Of a DNA stretch of 64,000 nucleotides, positions 9,112 through 17,890 are shown piece by piece. Location: NCBI GenBank assembly GCA_947623655.1, contig CANQHG010000006.1:1-64000 (forward strand), given 5' to 3'. The position numbers and the translations under genes are program-made. Within the stretch, counting starts at the first letter, position 1, and each line of letters opens with the position of its first letter. The notes beneath the pieces are model-generated. The model saw only the letters and a program-made list of their open reading frames with translations. It had not been told where the DNA came from and searched no databases. This DNA comes from an uncultured Clostridia bacterium. GTDB taxonomy: Bacteria > Bacillota > Clostridia > Christensenellales > Borkfalkiaceae.

Positions 9112-10302
9112 TTATTCCCCCTTGTAATCCTTATCGAGAATTTTTCCGCCCGCGATCTTGCCCGCGACGGTGATATTTCTGCCTAAAACGGCTATGCCGT
9201 TCCCGCTCTCTCTGGGTTCGCCGACCTCGGCTCCCTCTTCAACGGTGACATTTTCGTCGATGATCGAATAGCAGATTTTCGCGCCCTTTTTCACGACCGT
9301 TCCCGCCATGATCACGCTGTCTTCCACGCAGGCGCCCTCTTCAACCACGACGTTGGAAGCGAGAACGGAGTTTTTCACACAGCCGTCTACTTCGCAGCCG
9401 AGAGCGATCAGGGAATTGCTTACGACGGCGTTTTCGCCGATATGCTCGGGCGGAGCGAGCGGATTGCGGGAATGGATCTTCCATTCGGGATCGCCGACGT
9501 CGAATGCGGGATCCTCGCCGAGCAGATCCATATTGGACTCCCAAAGAGAAGAGATCGTTCCGACGTCTTTCCAATATCCGTGGAAACGATATGAGAACAT
9601 TTTCTCACCCGCGTTCAGCATGGCGGGCAGAACGTCTTTGCCGAAGTCTTTGGAAGAATTCGGGTTCGCGTCGTCCGCTTCAAGATATTTAAACAGCTTT
9701 TCGGCGGTGAAGATATAAATACCCATCGACGCGAGGTTGCTCTTGGGGACCTTGGGTTTTTCTTCGAACTCGTAAATTGACCCGTCTTCGCGCGTGTTGA
9801 GAATGCCGAAGCGGGAAGCCTCTTTCAGGGGGACCTCTATCGCCGCGATCGTGCAGTCTGCGCCTGTCGCCTTGTGAGCGCGGAGCATTTCCGCATAATT
9901 CATCTTATAGATATGGTCGCCCGAGAGGATGAGCACATAGTCGGGATTGTATTTTTTCATGAAAGGAAGGTTTTGATAGATGGCATTTGCCGTTCCCTCA
10001 AACCACGACTGTTTTTTCTTTGCCTGATAGGGCGAAAGAATATGCACGCCGCCGAAAGCGCGATCCAGATCCCAAGGCTGGCCGTTTCCGATATACTCGT
10101 TGAGCTCGAGCGGTTCGTACTGTGTAAGTACACCGACCGTATCGATTCCCGAGTTGATGCAGTTGGACAGCGGAAAATCGATAATGCGATATTTTGCGCC
10201 GAATGCGACTGCGGGTTTTGCAATGTTGTTGGTGAGCGCGTACAGTCTTGAGCCCTGTCCGCCCGCAAGTAACATTGCGACACATTCCTTTTTTCTCAAC
10301 AT
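9112..10302 (-). CDS. glgC: Glucose-1-phosphate adenylyltransferase, catalytic GlgC subunit
   Basis: Makes ADP-glucose from ATP and glucose-1-phosphate, the committed step of glycogen synthesis. It starts [20 protein letters not shown] with the catalytic GGQGSRL signature and continues with [19 protein letters not shown] and GDHIYKMNY. The C-terminal beta-helix follows. An in-frame ATG at 10317 exists, but 10302 is preferred because GGGGG lies 8 nt upstream and the residues then match the usual family N-terminus. It sits between glgB and glgD and presumably forms a GlgC/GlgD heterotetramer. Confidence 0.95.
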   Translation of the reverse strand: MLRKKECVAMLLAGGQGSRLYALTNNIAKPAVAFGAKYRIIDFPLSNCINSGIDTVGVLTQYEPLELNEYIGNGQPWDLDRAFGGVHILSPYQAKKKQSWFEGTANAIYQNLPFMKKYNPDYVLILSGDHIYKMNYAEMLRAHKATGADCTIAAIEVPLKEASRFGILNTREDGSIYEFEEKPKVPKSNLASMGIYIFTAEKLFKYLEADDANPNSSKDFGKDVLPAMLNAGEKMFSYRFHGYWKDVGTISSLWESNMDLLGEDPAFDVGDPEWKIHSRNPLAPPEHIGENAVVSNSLIALGCEVDGCVKNSVLASNVVVEEGACVEDSVIMAGTVVKKGAKICYSIIDENVTVEEGAEVGEPRESGNGIAVLGRNITVAGKIAGGKILDKDYKGE

Positions 10303-10323
10303 ATTTTTAACCCCCATGGTTTT

Positions 10324-12252
10324 TTACTTGTTGATGTCCGCTTCTTCCGGCATAGCGGACGGTTCAAAGACGAGATAAAGCGTTGAAAGTTTGGGCACAG
10401 GGATCTGCAGAGAATATTGCTTTCCGTGGCTTGGTTTTTTCACCGTACGGAACGTCTTCTTTTTCAGTTTCCCCTCTCCGCCGTATTTTCTATCGTCTGT
10501 GCAGAAAATAATTTTATATTTTCCTTTTTCGTTCACGCCGAGAAGGTAACCATCTGCGTCTGCGCCCGAGAACGACGTCAGGCATATGACTTCTCTTCCC
10601 GCCTTGTCGCGGCGGATAAAAGAGACAATATTGCGGTCGGCGTCGTCAGGCGCGAGCCATTCAAACCCATCCCAACTGTCTTCGATCTCGTAAAATGCGG
10701 GCGTATCTTTGTAAAAAGTATTCAGATCTTTGACGTAGCGGGAGAGTTTTCCGTGCGCTTCGTATTGGTCGCGCAAGAAAAACTCGATCCCCTCTTTGTA
10801 GTTCCATTCCTTGAATTGCCCGAACTCATAGCCCATAAAGTTGAGCTTTTTCCCCGGGTGTGCCGTCATATAGCCGAGAAACGCTCTCACGCCCGCAAAC
10901 TTTTCTTCGTATGTCCCCGGCATCTTATTGATGAGAGAGCACTTCCCGTGGACAACTTCATCGTGCGAAATGGGAAGAATGTAGTTCTCCGAGAAAGCAT
11001 ACATCATGGAAAATGTGAGTTTATTGTGGTTGTTCATGCGGAAAAACGGATTGAGGCAAAGGTAAGAGAGCATGTCGTTCATCCAACCCATATTCCATTT
11101 GAAATTGAAGCCGAGCCCGCCCATGGAACCGGGTTTTGTCACGAGCCCCCATGCCGTGCTCTCCTCCGCGATCATCATCGCATAGGGAAAGCGCAGGAAG
11201 ACGGCTTCGTTGAGACGGCGCAAAAAAGCGATCGCCTCAAGATTTTTGTTTTCGCCGTAAATATTTGGCACCCATTCTCCGGGGCGCTTGTCGTAATCGA
11301 GATAGAGCATGGAAGCGACGGCATCAACTCTGAGCCCGTCCACATGGAATTTATCAAAGAAGAAACAGGCTCCGGAAATCAGGAAAGAGAGCACTTCTTC
11401 CCTGCCGTAGTCGAAACGGCGCGTCCCCCAACTCTTGTGTTCCATTCTGTCCCACTGTCCGCTCTCATAGAGGGGCTGTCCGTCAAATTCATAGAGCCCA
11501 TGCGCGTCTTTGGGAAAGTGCGCGGGCACCCAGTCGACGATCACGCCGATCCCCTCTTTGTGGAAGCGATCAATCAGGTACATGAGATCATGCGGCGTGC
11601 CGAGGCGGGATGTCGGGGCAAAATATCCCGTTACCTGGTATCCCCACGATCCGTCGAACGGATATTCCGTTACGGGCATAAATTCGACGTGCGTGTATCC
11701 CATTTCTTTGACATAGGGAACAAGCTCTTCGGCAAGCTCGCGATAAGAATAGTAGTTTCCGTCCTCGTGCTTTTTCCACGACAGAAGATTGACCTCGTAG
11801 ATGTTGACGGGCGAGGCGTAGATATTTCTTTTTTCGATACGGGTGAAGTACTCTTTGTCTCCCCATTCGTATCCGTCTAAGTCATAGAGCTTGGAGGCAG
11901 TCGCGGGCGGCGTTTCCGTATGGAAGCCGACGGGATCGGCTTTCAGAAGTTCTCTTCCGTCTGCCGACGTAATGCAGTATTTGTAGATATCGTATTGTTT
12001 CAGGCCGGGAATGAACAGCTCGAACGACTGCCCGTCTACCATGCGCGTCATCATGTTCGCAGCGGGATCCCAAGCGTTGAAATCTCCGACGACGGAGACG
12101 GAACGGGCGTGCGGCGCCCAGACGCGGAAGACATATCCTTCCGTTCCGTCCTGTATGGCTTTGTGTGCGCCGAACGTCTCGTAGATCCGATCGTTTTTTC
12201 CGTGATGATAGAGGTAGAGCGGGAAATCCGTCTCTTTTGTTTTACCGTCCAT
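10324..12252 (-). CDS. glgB: 1,4-alpha-glucan branching enzyme
   Basis: GH13 branching enzyme of 642 residues that introduces alpha-1,6 links. A CBM48 domain (GTEGYVFRVWAPHARSVSVVGDFN, about 35-130) precedes the catalytic barrel with DWVPAHFPKD, GLRVDAVASMLYLDY (nucleophile Asp), MIAEES (acid/base Glu) and PISHDEVVHGK. It is the first gene of the glycogen operon, with a GGGAGAAAACA ribosome binding site and a consensus promoter at 12317-12345. The promoter leaves a leader of about 60 nt in which no known riboswitch was seen. Confidence 0.97.
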   Translation of the reverse strand: MDGKTKETDFPLYLYHHGKNDRIYETFGAHKAIQDGTEGYVFRVWAPHARSVSVVGDFNAWDPAANMMTRMVDGQSFELFIPGLKQYDIYKYCITSADGRELLKADPVGFHTETPPATASKLYDLDGYEWGDKEYFTRIEKRNIYASPVNIYEVNLLSWKKHEDGNYYSYRELAEELVPYVKEMGYTHVEFMPVTEYPFDGSWGYQVTGYFAPTSRLGTPHDLMYLIDRFHKEGIGVIVDWVPAHFPKDAHGLYEFDGQPLYESGQWDRMEHKSWGTRRFDYGREEVLSFLISGACFFFDKFHVDGLRVDAVASMLYLDYDKRPGEWVPNIYGENKNLEAIAFLRRLNEAVFLRFPYAMMIAEESTAWGLVTKPGSMGGLGFNFKWNMGWMNDMLSYLCLNPFFRMNNHNKLTFSMMYAFSENYILPISHDEVVHGKCSLINKMPGTYEEKFAGVRAFLGYMTAHPGKKLNFMGYEFGQFKEWNYKEGIEFFLRDQYEAHGKLSRYVKDLNTFYKDTPAFYEIEDSWDGFEWLAPDDADRNIVSFIRRDKAGREVICLTSFSGADADGYLLGVNEKGKYKIIFCTDDRKYGGEGKLKKKTFRTVKKPSHGKQYSLQIPVPKLSTLYLVFEPSAMPEEADINK

Positions 12253-12316
12253 TGTTTTCTCCCGACAAAAGTATGCGTAAAGTGTTTTGAAGAGGCATTT
12301 GCCTCAAACCTATCCT

Positions 12317-12345
12317 ATTATACTATATTTTGCGCGTACTTTCAA
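12317..12345 (-). promoter_or_regulatory. Sigma-A promoter of the glycogen operon
   Basis: TTGAAA (12340-12345), 17-bp spacer and TATAAT (12317-12322) on the minus strand. It drives glgB-glgC-glgD-glgA-glgP-GH13. Confidence 0.8.
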
Positions 12346-12374
12346 TACCAAATCATAATTTTTTTAGCTTTCTT

Positions 12375-12406
12375 TTTTAAAAAAAGATCTCGGTAAATTA
12401 CCGAGA
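12375..12406 (-). terminator. Rho-independent terminator of murC overlapping its stop codon
   Basis: TCTCGGTA / TACCGAGA stem (12388-12406) with a 3-nt loop, followed on the minus strand by seven T residues (12379-12385). The murC stop codon TAA lies inside the hairpin. Confidence 0.85.
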
Positions 12407-13735
12407 CCGATCGTTGTCTTTGATGCGCAATGCAATGTCGTATATATTCCCCGCGCCGAGAATGAGCACCATATCTTTCGGCTTTATCATGCTTTTCAGG
12501 TATCGCGAGAGCATTTCGGGCGAAGAGACATAAACGGCGGACGGGATATTGCCCGTAAGGCGGACGGCGCTGCCTTCAAAATCGTATTTTTCCCGTGCGG
12601 CATATGTACTGTATACGATCGGAGCATCTGCTTTCGAGAGCGTCTCAACGAATTCATCCATCAGATCGCGCGTCCGCGTGTAGGTGTGTGGCTGAAAGAC
12701 GAGGCGTATTTTTCCCTCGCAAATACGTCGGGCGGTATAAAGAGTGGCGGCGATCTCTTTCGGGTGATGGGCATAATCGCAGATAAGCGGAACGCCGCCG
12801 AGCGTTCCTATCCTTTCAAATCTTCGCCTGACCCCCCGAAAACTCTCTATCCCCTCCTTGATCTGTTCCGCCGAAAGGCCGACAAGCCGCGCGCAGGCAT
12901 AGGCCGCAAGCGCATTCATGACATTAAATATCCCGACGACGTTGAGTTTAATTCTTACGACAGGGATCCCTCCCTCTTCCACGGTAAAAGAATAGATCTC
13001 CCGATCGCTCCTGAGAGACGTTGCTCTGACGTCGCCGTTATAGAGACCGAAAGACAGCGCATGCGGAATCGAGCGGGCGCCCACGTCGTCCGCGTTGACG
13101 ACAGCGAGCTTTGACTTTGCCGCAAACGCCCGATAAGCGTCGAGAAGTTCCTCTTTCGTCTTATAGCAGTCCGTGTGATCGCGGTCGCAGTTCAAGACGG
13201 CTCCGATTTCGCTGTTTAGTTCCAGAAAACTGTGTTTGAATTCGCAGGCTTCGGTGACAAAATATTCTTTCCCGCCGTAAAAATAATTGCCGAGATCGAG
13301 ATCTTCTCCGCCGATGTGACAGGTAAATGCTTTCCCTCCCGCCTGGAGAATATGGGCAAGCATACAGCTTGTCGTCGTTTTTCCATGACATCCCGCAACC
13401 GAGATCACGTGCGCGAAGTCTCCCGCAACGGCGCCCAATAGCTCGGCGCGGGAGAGAATGCGTTTCTTTTCGGTTTGCGCCCGAATAAGTTGTTTGTGCG
13501 AAGGAAGAATGGCTCCCGTCACGACGACAAGCTCCTCCTCTATCTCTTCGTCCTCGCCAATGTGGACGGAGATCCCTCTTTTTCGCAATTTTCGCGTAAA
13601 ATCGCTCTCCTGCGCGTCGCTGCCCCGTACGGAAAATCCTCTGTCGGAGAGACAGCATGCAAGCGCACTCATGCTTACGCCGCCGATTCCGATGAAGTAA
13701 ACACCCGAAAATTCGCTGATTTCGGTAAAATTCAT
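12398..13735 (-). CDS. murC: UDP-N-acetylmuramate--L-alanine ligase
   Basis: Adds L-alanine to UDP-MurNAc, an ATP-dependent cytoplasmic step of peptidoglycan synthesis; 445 residues. The N-terminal Rossmann motif YFIGIGGVSMSALA is followed by the ATP-binding loop AGCHGKTTTS, CDRDHTDCY and the C-terminal CDYAHHPKEI. It is monocistronic, with its own terminator overlapping the stop. There is no Shine-Dalgarno sequence before the ATG at 13735 and no convincing -35 box, so the translation signal is unclear. Confidence 0.96.
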   Translation of the reverse strand: MNFTEISEFSGVYFIGIGGVSMSALACCLSDRGFSVRGSDAQESDFTRKLRKRGISVHIGEDEEIEEELVVVTGAILPSHKQLIRAQTEKKRILSRAELLGAVAGDFAHVISVAGCHGKTTTSCMLAHILQAGGKAFTCHIGGEDLDLGNYFYGGKEYFVTEACEFKHSFLELNSEIGAVLNCDRDHTDCYKTKEELLDAYRAFAAKSKLAVVNADDVGARSIPHALSFGLYNGDVRATSLRSDREIYSFTVEEGGIPVVRIKLNVVGIFNVMNALAAYACARLVGLSAEQIKEGIESFRGVRRRFERIGTLGGVPLICDYAHHPKEIAATLYTARRICEGKIRLVFQPHTYTRTRDLMDEFVETLSKADAPIVYSTYAAREKYDFEGSAVRLTGNIPSAVYVSSPEMLSRYLKSMIKPKDMVLILGAGNIYDIALRIKDNDRSR

Positions 13736-13807
13736 ACAGCATAGTATGCGTGGAGAGAAAATTTTGTGATTTTTTTGCTAAAATTAACTAAATTTTTTCG
13801 ATAACTC

Positions 13808-13836
13808 TTGATGTTTTTATAAAATTGTGATAACAT
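13808..13836 (+). promoter_or_regulatory. Probable promoter of spoVG
   Basis: TTGATG (13808-13813), 17-bp spacer, TAACAT (13831-13836) and a leader of about 28 nt to the GGGGAGGG ribosome binding site. It fits a sigma-A-type promoter moderately. A sporulation sigma factor cannot be excluded. Confidence 0.5.
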
Positions 13837-13870
13837 AATGAACAGAAATACATAGGGGAGGGTATTACTT

Positions 13871-14158
13871 ATGAAAATCGGAGATGTGAGAATACGTCAA
13901 GTTCGCCACACCGATGGTAAATTGCGTGCTGTTGCGTCGATTACGATCGACGACTGTTTTGTCGTGCATGACATCAGAATTTTCGAGCGCGACGGCGCAT
14001 ACTTTGTCGCTATGCCGAGCCGCAAGGCTTCCGACGGTAGCTTTAAAGACATCGCGCATCCGTTGAACACCGAAACACGTGAGTATATTCAAAACATCAT
14101 TCTCGAAAGTTACAATGCGTATCTGAAAGAAAACGCTGCGGACGAAAGTGGCGATTAA
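13871..14158 (+). CDS. spoVG: Septation regulator SpoVG
   Basis: Small nucleic-acid-binding regulator of 95 residues with the whole family signature: MKIGDVRIRQV at the start, VHDIRIFERDGAYFVAMPSRK in the middle and FKDIAHPLN near the end. The C-terminal tail is acidic (ENAADESGD). The start follows a strong GGGGAGGG ribosome binding site. It is monocistronic, with a strong bidirectional hairpin directly after it. In related bacteria SpoVG affects sporulation septation and many other regulons. Confidence 0.97.
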   Translation: MKIGDVRIRQVRHTDGKLRAVASITIDDCFVVHDIRIFERDGAYFVAMPSRKASDGSFKDIAHPLNTETREYIQNIILESYNAYLKENAADESGD

Positions 14159-14161
14159 ACG

Positions 14162-14207
14162 GCACAAAAAAAGAGGAGAACGATGTCGTTCTCCTCTTTT
14201 TTTGTGC
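14162..14207. terminator. Bidirectional terminator between spoVG and the phosphatase gene
   Basis: A 22-bp inverted repeat whose inner stem AGAGGAGAACGA / TCGTTCTCCTCT is flanked by seven A residues and seven T residues. It works as a canonical terminator in both directions for the convergent genes. Confidence 0.9.
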
Positions 14208-14249
14208 GAACAATTAAATTTTGGGGAAGACCGAGCGGTCACCTCTTTT

Positions 14250-15383
14250 TTATGCGGTCATGATAGCTGTGAGCGCGTCAAGTTGCTCGGCGGGAATTCC
14301 GTTTGCAACGAGGCAGTTCCTTATTTTTTCGGAGAGCGTATTCCCCGCGCTGCTTTTGACTGTTGCGATGTAATCGTTTTCAATGTTCCCGAGCGTACGC
14401 TGTCCGCCGATCGACGCAAAGTTCGAAAAGAGATAGTCGCGGTACAGATCCTCTTCGCTCACGCCGAGGAGACCGTTGATGAGAAAAGCAAACATGCCCG
14501 TTCTGTCCGTTCCGATGTTGCAGTGGAAGATAAAAGGATAGTTGGATTCATCGGAAGCAAGACGGAAGAATTCTTTCACGGACGAAAGATTGCCGAGCAA
14601 GGTATTATCCGTATCCCATTCGAGCGGAACATTGAAGTATTGCACTGTGTCGCCGAGCGGACTTGATGTGATGCCGCCCGACTCATGTCCGTGCGCATCT
14701 TTCATTCTGAGATCGATTTCCGTACGGACATTCATCTCATAAAGCATCGTATTGATGCCTTGGGACGTGATTTCTATTTTCGGCGTTTGCGTTTGGCTCT
14801 CATTGAGTCTGCCGCAACGGAAGATCATGCCCTGTTTTACCACCCCGCCGCTCTGCGTCGCCCAACCGCCGAGGTCGCGGACATTCGTAACGCCGTCGAC
14901 ATACAGATTACGGGGGCCCCTATTGTCCGTTTTGAATGTAGAAACGGGAGAGACAGACTTCTTACCGTTTGTAAAATTGGCCGTGACACGCCAATAATAC
15001 TGTTCGTTGAGATAGAGATTTGTGATCGCATACGACGAATCGGAAGTCGTATAGAGCATGGCGTCCCCGAAGTCTTCTTGTGTGGCATATTCGAGCATAT
15101 AATCGGAGATCGCAGTTGCGCTGTCTTTTGGCGCCGCACTCCAGCTAAGGCGCAAACTCTCAGGACGGCTGAGTTCGAGTTCCCCTTGCGCATAAGATAA
15201 AATATCGTTATAGCTACCCGCAAGATACGTGCGTTGAAGCTCGGTATGGAGATCGACGGGACTTTCGATCTCGGTCAAAGACCATTCGGCAAGCTCTTCC
15301 TGTTTTCCCGCCGTGCACCCGCACACGGAGATGAGAAAGCACATCATGACGCAAAGGACGGCAAAATACTTTTTTCGTTTCAT
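14250..15383 (-). CDS. Lipoprotein with FN3-like and tyrosine-phosphatase domains
   Basis: Predicted surface lipoprotein. The N-terminus MKRKKYFAVLC ends in a lipobox-like VCGC. A fibronectin-III-like segment (about 65-155, with LRLSWSAAP and YYWRVTANF) precedes the phosphatase domain. That domain opens with the NVRDLGGW motif of the Y_phosphatase3 family and carries the active site HCNIGTDRTG (CX5R). An extracellular or wall-facing phosphatase role is inferred. The ATG at 15383 is preferred over 15404 because GAGGG lies just upstream. The gene is monocistronic and is convergent with spoVG. The substrate is unknown. Confidence 0.82.
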   Translation of the reverse strand: MKRKKYFAVLCVMMCFLISVCGCTAGKQEELAEWSLTEIESPVDLHTELQRTYLAGSYNDILSYAQGELELSRPESLRLSWSAAPKDSATAISDYMLEYATQEDFGDAMLYTTSDSSYAITNLYLNEQYYWRVTANFTNGKKSVSPVSTFKTDNRGPRNLYVDGVTNVRDLGGWATQSGGVVKQGMIFRCGRLNESQTQTPKIEITSQGINTMLYEMNVRTEIDLRMKDAHGHESGGITSSPLGDTVQYFNVPLEWDTDNTLLGNLSSVKEFFRLASDESNYPFIFHCNIGTDRTGMFAFLINGLLGVSEEDLYRDYLFSNFASIGGQRTLGNIENDYIATVKSSAGNTLSEKIRNCLVANGIPAEQLDALTAIMTA

Positions 15384-15405
15384 CGTTTTTCCCTCTTTAA
15401 TCATT

Positions 15406-15435
15406 ATTATAAAGGCTATTGCTCTGATTTGTCAA
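15406..15435 (-). promoter_or_regulatory. Promoter of the phosphatase lipoprotein gene
   Basis: TTGACA (15430-15435), 18-bp spacer and TATAAT (15406-15411) on the minus strand. Confidence 0.75.
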
Positions 15436-15498
15436 TCTATATTTTATATTTTCACGGTAAAACAGACGTTTCTGTGCGTCCAATATCGCGTGAAAACA

Positions 15499-15527
15499 TT
15501 GAATTCGGCACAAACGTGTGGTATAAT
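15499..15527 (+). promoter_or_regulatory. Promoter of the DUF1848 gene
   Basis: TTGAAT (15499-15504), 17-bp spacer and TATAAT (15522-15527), followed by a short leader with GGAAGG before the ATG at 15554. Confidence 0.75.
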
Positions 15528-15553
15528 AACGGAAAAAATGTGGAAGGTCAGAA

Positions 15554-16498
15554 ATGATTTTAAACGTTGGACTCAGAACAGACATCGTAAACCATTACAG
15601 CGATTGGCTCTTTCAACGGTTTCGCGAGGGTTATGTTTACGCACGTAATCCCCTCTTCCCGAGTCGTGTCAACGCCTACGAACTTTCTCCCGATAAGATC
15701 GACGGCGTGAGTTTTTGTTCCAAAAATTATTCTCCCGTGCTCGGCCGTCTCCATGAGATCACAGACCGCTACCGTACCTACTTTTATTATACGATCACAG
15801 CCTACGGCAAAGACCTTGAGCCCGCGATCCCGCCGATCGGAGAGAGCGTGGATACGTTGAAAGAACTTTCGAAACTCGTGGGGAAAGATCGCCTTGTCTG
15901 GCGGTATGACCCCGTTCTCCTCACCAATATCTATACTGTAGAGCGACACCTCGATACGTTTGAATGCCTGTGTTCCGCCCTTGCGCCCTATGTACGCAAG
16001 TGCATCTTTTCATTTGTGGAAATGTTTATCAAGATCAGCCAGAAGATCCCCGGCATTCTTTCTTTGAAGAAAGAAAAGAAACATGTTCTGGCATCCGGCA
16101 TGGCGGTGATCGCGCAAAAATACAAAATTCCCCTGCAGATATGCTGTGCGGAGAGCGGATATGACATATACGGTATTAGTCAGGAGGGTTGCCTTACCCT
16201 CGATGAGTACGGCGAAGTAAACGGCTGCCGCTTCCGTCATACGCCACACCTCGGCAACAAAGCGGGATGCAAGTGTATCGTGAGCCGCGATATAGGTTGG
16301 TACGACTCCTGTCCGAGCGAATGTCTCTATTGCAATGCAAACAGAGGCATGGAAGACGTCAAAGCAAACTACGCGCTCCATGATCCCGCCTCGCCCCTGT
16401 TGATCGGCCATCTCAAGCCGGAAGACACGCTTTTAAAGGGCGTGCAAAACAGCTTTTTGTTGCATGACGGGAAGCAGATCTCTCTGTTCGACCTGTAA
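15554..16498 (+). CDS. DUF1848 family protein
   Basis: Protein of 314 residues matching the DUF1848 family. It starts MILNVGLRTDIVNHYSDW, has VWRYDPVLLT in the middle and ends with a cysteine cluster (CKCIVSRDIGWYDSCPSE and CLYCNA). The cluster suggests a bound metal or Fe-S centre, and some relatives are described as radical-SAM-like folds. No biochemical role is established. It has its own promoter and terminator, so it stands alone. Its neighbours give no functional hint. Confidence 0.8.
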   Translation: MILNVGLRTDIVNHYSDWLFQRFREGYVYARNPLFPSRVNAYELSPDKIDGVSFCSKNYSPVLGRLHEITDRYRTYFYYTITAYGKDLEPAIPPIGESVDTLKELSKLVGKDRLVWRYDPVLLTNIYTVERHLDTFECLCSALAPYVRKCIFSFVEMFIKISQKIPGILSLKKEKKHVLASGMAVIAQKYKIPLQICCAESGYDIYGISQEGCLTLDEYGEVNGCRFRHTPHLGNKAGCKCIVSRDIGWYDSCPSECLYCNANRGMEDVKANYALHDPASPLLIGHLKPEDTLLKGVQNSFLLHDGKQISLFDL

Positions 16499-16504
16499 AA
16501 CGCA

Positions 16505-16535
16505 AATGATCCGCCGCGGGGCGGATCATTCTTTT
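16505..16535 (+). terminator. Terminator after the DUF1848 gene
   Basis: AATGATCCGCC / GGCGGATCATT stem with a GCGG loop (16505-16530), followed by CTTTT. Confidence 0.8.
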
Positions 16536-17401
16536 ACGATCTTAGCGAGGAAAAAACCCTCATAAAGTTCGGTCGGCATGACACAGACCGTTCCCTCGAT
16601 GCACGGCAGGAGAGGCAGTCCGTCAAAAGGCTCTACGGGTTCGATACGCGCACCGCTTCCTTTCAGCGCTTTTGTGAGAACATCGCCATTTTCTCGCTTT
16701 AAAACGGAGCACGTGGAATAGATCATCTCTCCGCCCTTTTTTAACAGTTTTAAGGCCTTTTTCAGCAATTTTTCCTGTAAGACGGCACATTTTTCCACAT
16801 ATACCGCGTCGATACGGGCAGGCTTTTCGGAGAAGACTGTCCCGCTTCCGCTACACGGAGCGTCAAGAAGTATCTTGTCGAAAGACATACAGTCGTCGAG
16901 CGATAGAGCGTCTTTACAAATTGCAGTGACGCGTCCCGCGCCCTGTCTTCCGAGATTGAAAAGCAACCTTTGAAAGCGGTTTTTATCCCGTTCGCAGGCA
17001 GTGATGAGCGCCTTCCCTCCGCAGAGCGCTGCGAGCTGGGTCGTTTTCCCTCCGGGCGCGGCCGTCATATCAAGAATACTTTCTCCCTCTTTCGGGCAGA
17101 GATACAGGGGCGGAAGCATGGAGGAGAGGCTCTGCAAATAGATTTTCCCCTCTTCAAAGAGAGTTGAATGCCACAGCTGCTCCTCTCGGATCCCCCGCAT
17201 GATAAATGCATACGGATACCAATCTACAGTCTCAAACGAAAAACCCGCCGTTTGCAGGGCAATTATCCCCTCTTCGGCGGTCATTTTCAGAGAATTGACG
17301 CGTAATGTAACGGGACGGACAGATGCATACCCCGCAAAGACGTAGTTTGTGATCTCTTCACCGTAATCGGCAACCAAAAGACTTCTGAGCGCTTCGTTCA
17401 C
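16526..17401 (-). CDS. RsmB/RsmF-type rRNA cytosine-5 methyltransferase
   Basis: SAM-dependent RNA m5C methyltransferase of the NOP2/NSUN/RsmF group. The SAM motif is DMTAAPGGKTTQLA. The two catalytic cysteines are in LLDAPCSGSGT and YSTCSVLKREN. It is short (about 291 residues) and lacks the C-terminal PUA-like domain of many RsmF proteins. The start is uncertain. GTG at 17401 overlaps the flavodoxin stop as GTGA and is chosen, while GTG at 17419 is the alternative. The coupling makes a common transcript with the flavodoxin gene likely. The precise target base is unknown. Confidence 0.85.
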   Translation of the reverse strand: MNEALRSLLVADYGEEITNYVFAGYASVRPVTLRVNSLKMTAEEGIIALQTAGFSFETVDWYPYAFIMRGIREEQLWHSTLFEEGKIYLQSLSSMLPPLYLCPKEGESILDMTAAPGGKTTQLAALCGGKALITACERDKNRFQRLLFNLGRQGAGRVTAICKDALSLDDCMSFDKILLDAPCSGSGTVFSEKPARIDAVYVEKCAVLQEKLLKKALKLLKKGGEMIYSTCSVLKRENGDVLTKALKGSGARIEPVEPFDGLPLLPCIEGTVCVMPTELYEGFFLAKIVKE

Positions 17402-17871
17402 TTTATCGAATCCGCCCACTCATCGATGACGCTCTGAGGCGTTATGAGAGTTTTATCCTCAAACCTTACATTCAAAATCGGCTCCACTTTAGCGCCTTTC
17501 AGCGCCTTGCGGAAATCGCTGGGCGTATGGCCGAGCCAACCGCCGTTTGTCGCAAAGGGATATACTGTTTTTCCTTTCCAATCGACGGTCTTTAAAAATG
17601 ATTTCATTGCGGGAGCATAGGTATACCACCATACGGGCGTACCTAAAATAACGGTATCATAGTCCTGTAAGTCGACGGGGAGCGGATAGAGCTGAGGAAC
17701 ATATCCGCTCTCCACTTCCTTTTTCCCGAGGCTTACGAGCACATCGTAGTCGTCGGGATATGCTTTCAACGTTCTGATCTCCGCAAGATCGGCGCCCGTC
17801 TGTTTTGCGATCTTTTTCGCGACCGTGCGGGTATTTCCCCCGAAAGAATAATACACTACAACATTTTTCAT
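17398..17871 (-). CDS. Flavodoxin-like protein
   Basis: FMN-binding flavodoxin fold of 157 residues, probably a low-potential electron carrier or an NAD(P)H:quinone-type flavoprotein. The phosphate-binding loop YYSFGGNTRTVA is at the N-terminus. The flavin-contacting segment ILGTPVWWYTYAPAM and the loop FATNGGWLG follow, which is typical of the Flavodoxin_4 group. It lies 19 bp after a COG0523 GTPase gene and overlaps the next methyltransferase gene. The partner is unknown. Confidence 0.88.
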   Translation of the reverse strand: MKNVVVYYSFGGNTRTVAKKIAKQTGADLAEIRTLKAYPDDYDVLVSLGKKEVESGYVPQLYPLPVDLQDYDTVILGTPVWWYTYAPAMKSFLKTVDWKGKTVYPFATNGGWLGHTPSDFRKALKGAKVEPILNVRFEDKTLITPQSVIDEWADSIK

Positions 17872-17890
17872 GCGTGACCTCCCCGCTGTA

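Noticed and set aside
10417..11880. A 487-codon open frame on the plus strand
   Set aside because: It lies fully antisense to glgB, which has all catalytic motifs. No family motif is seen in the antisense product.
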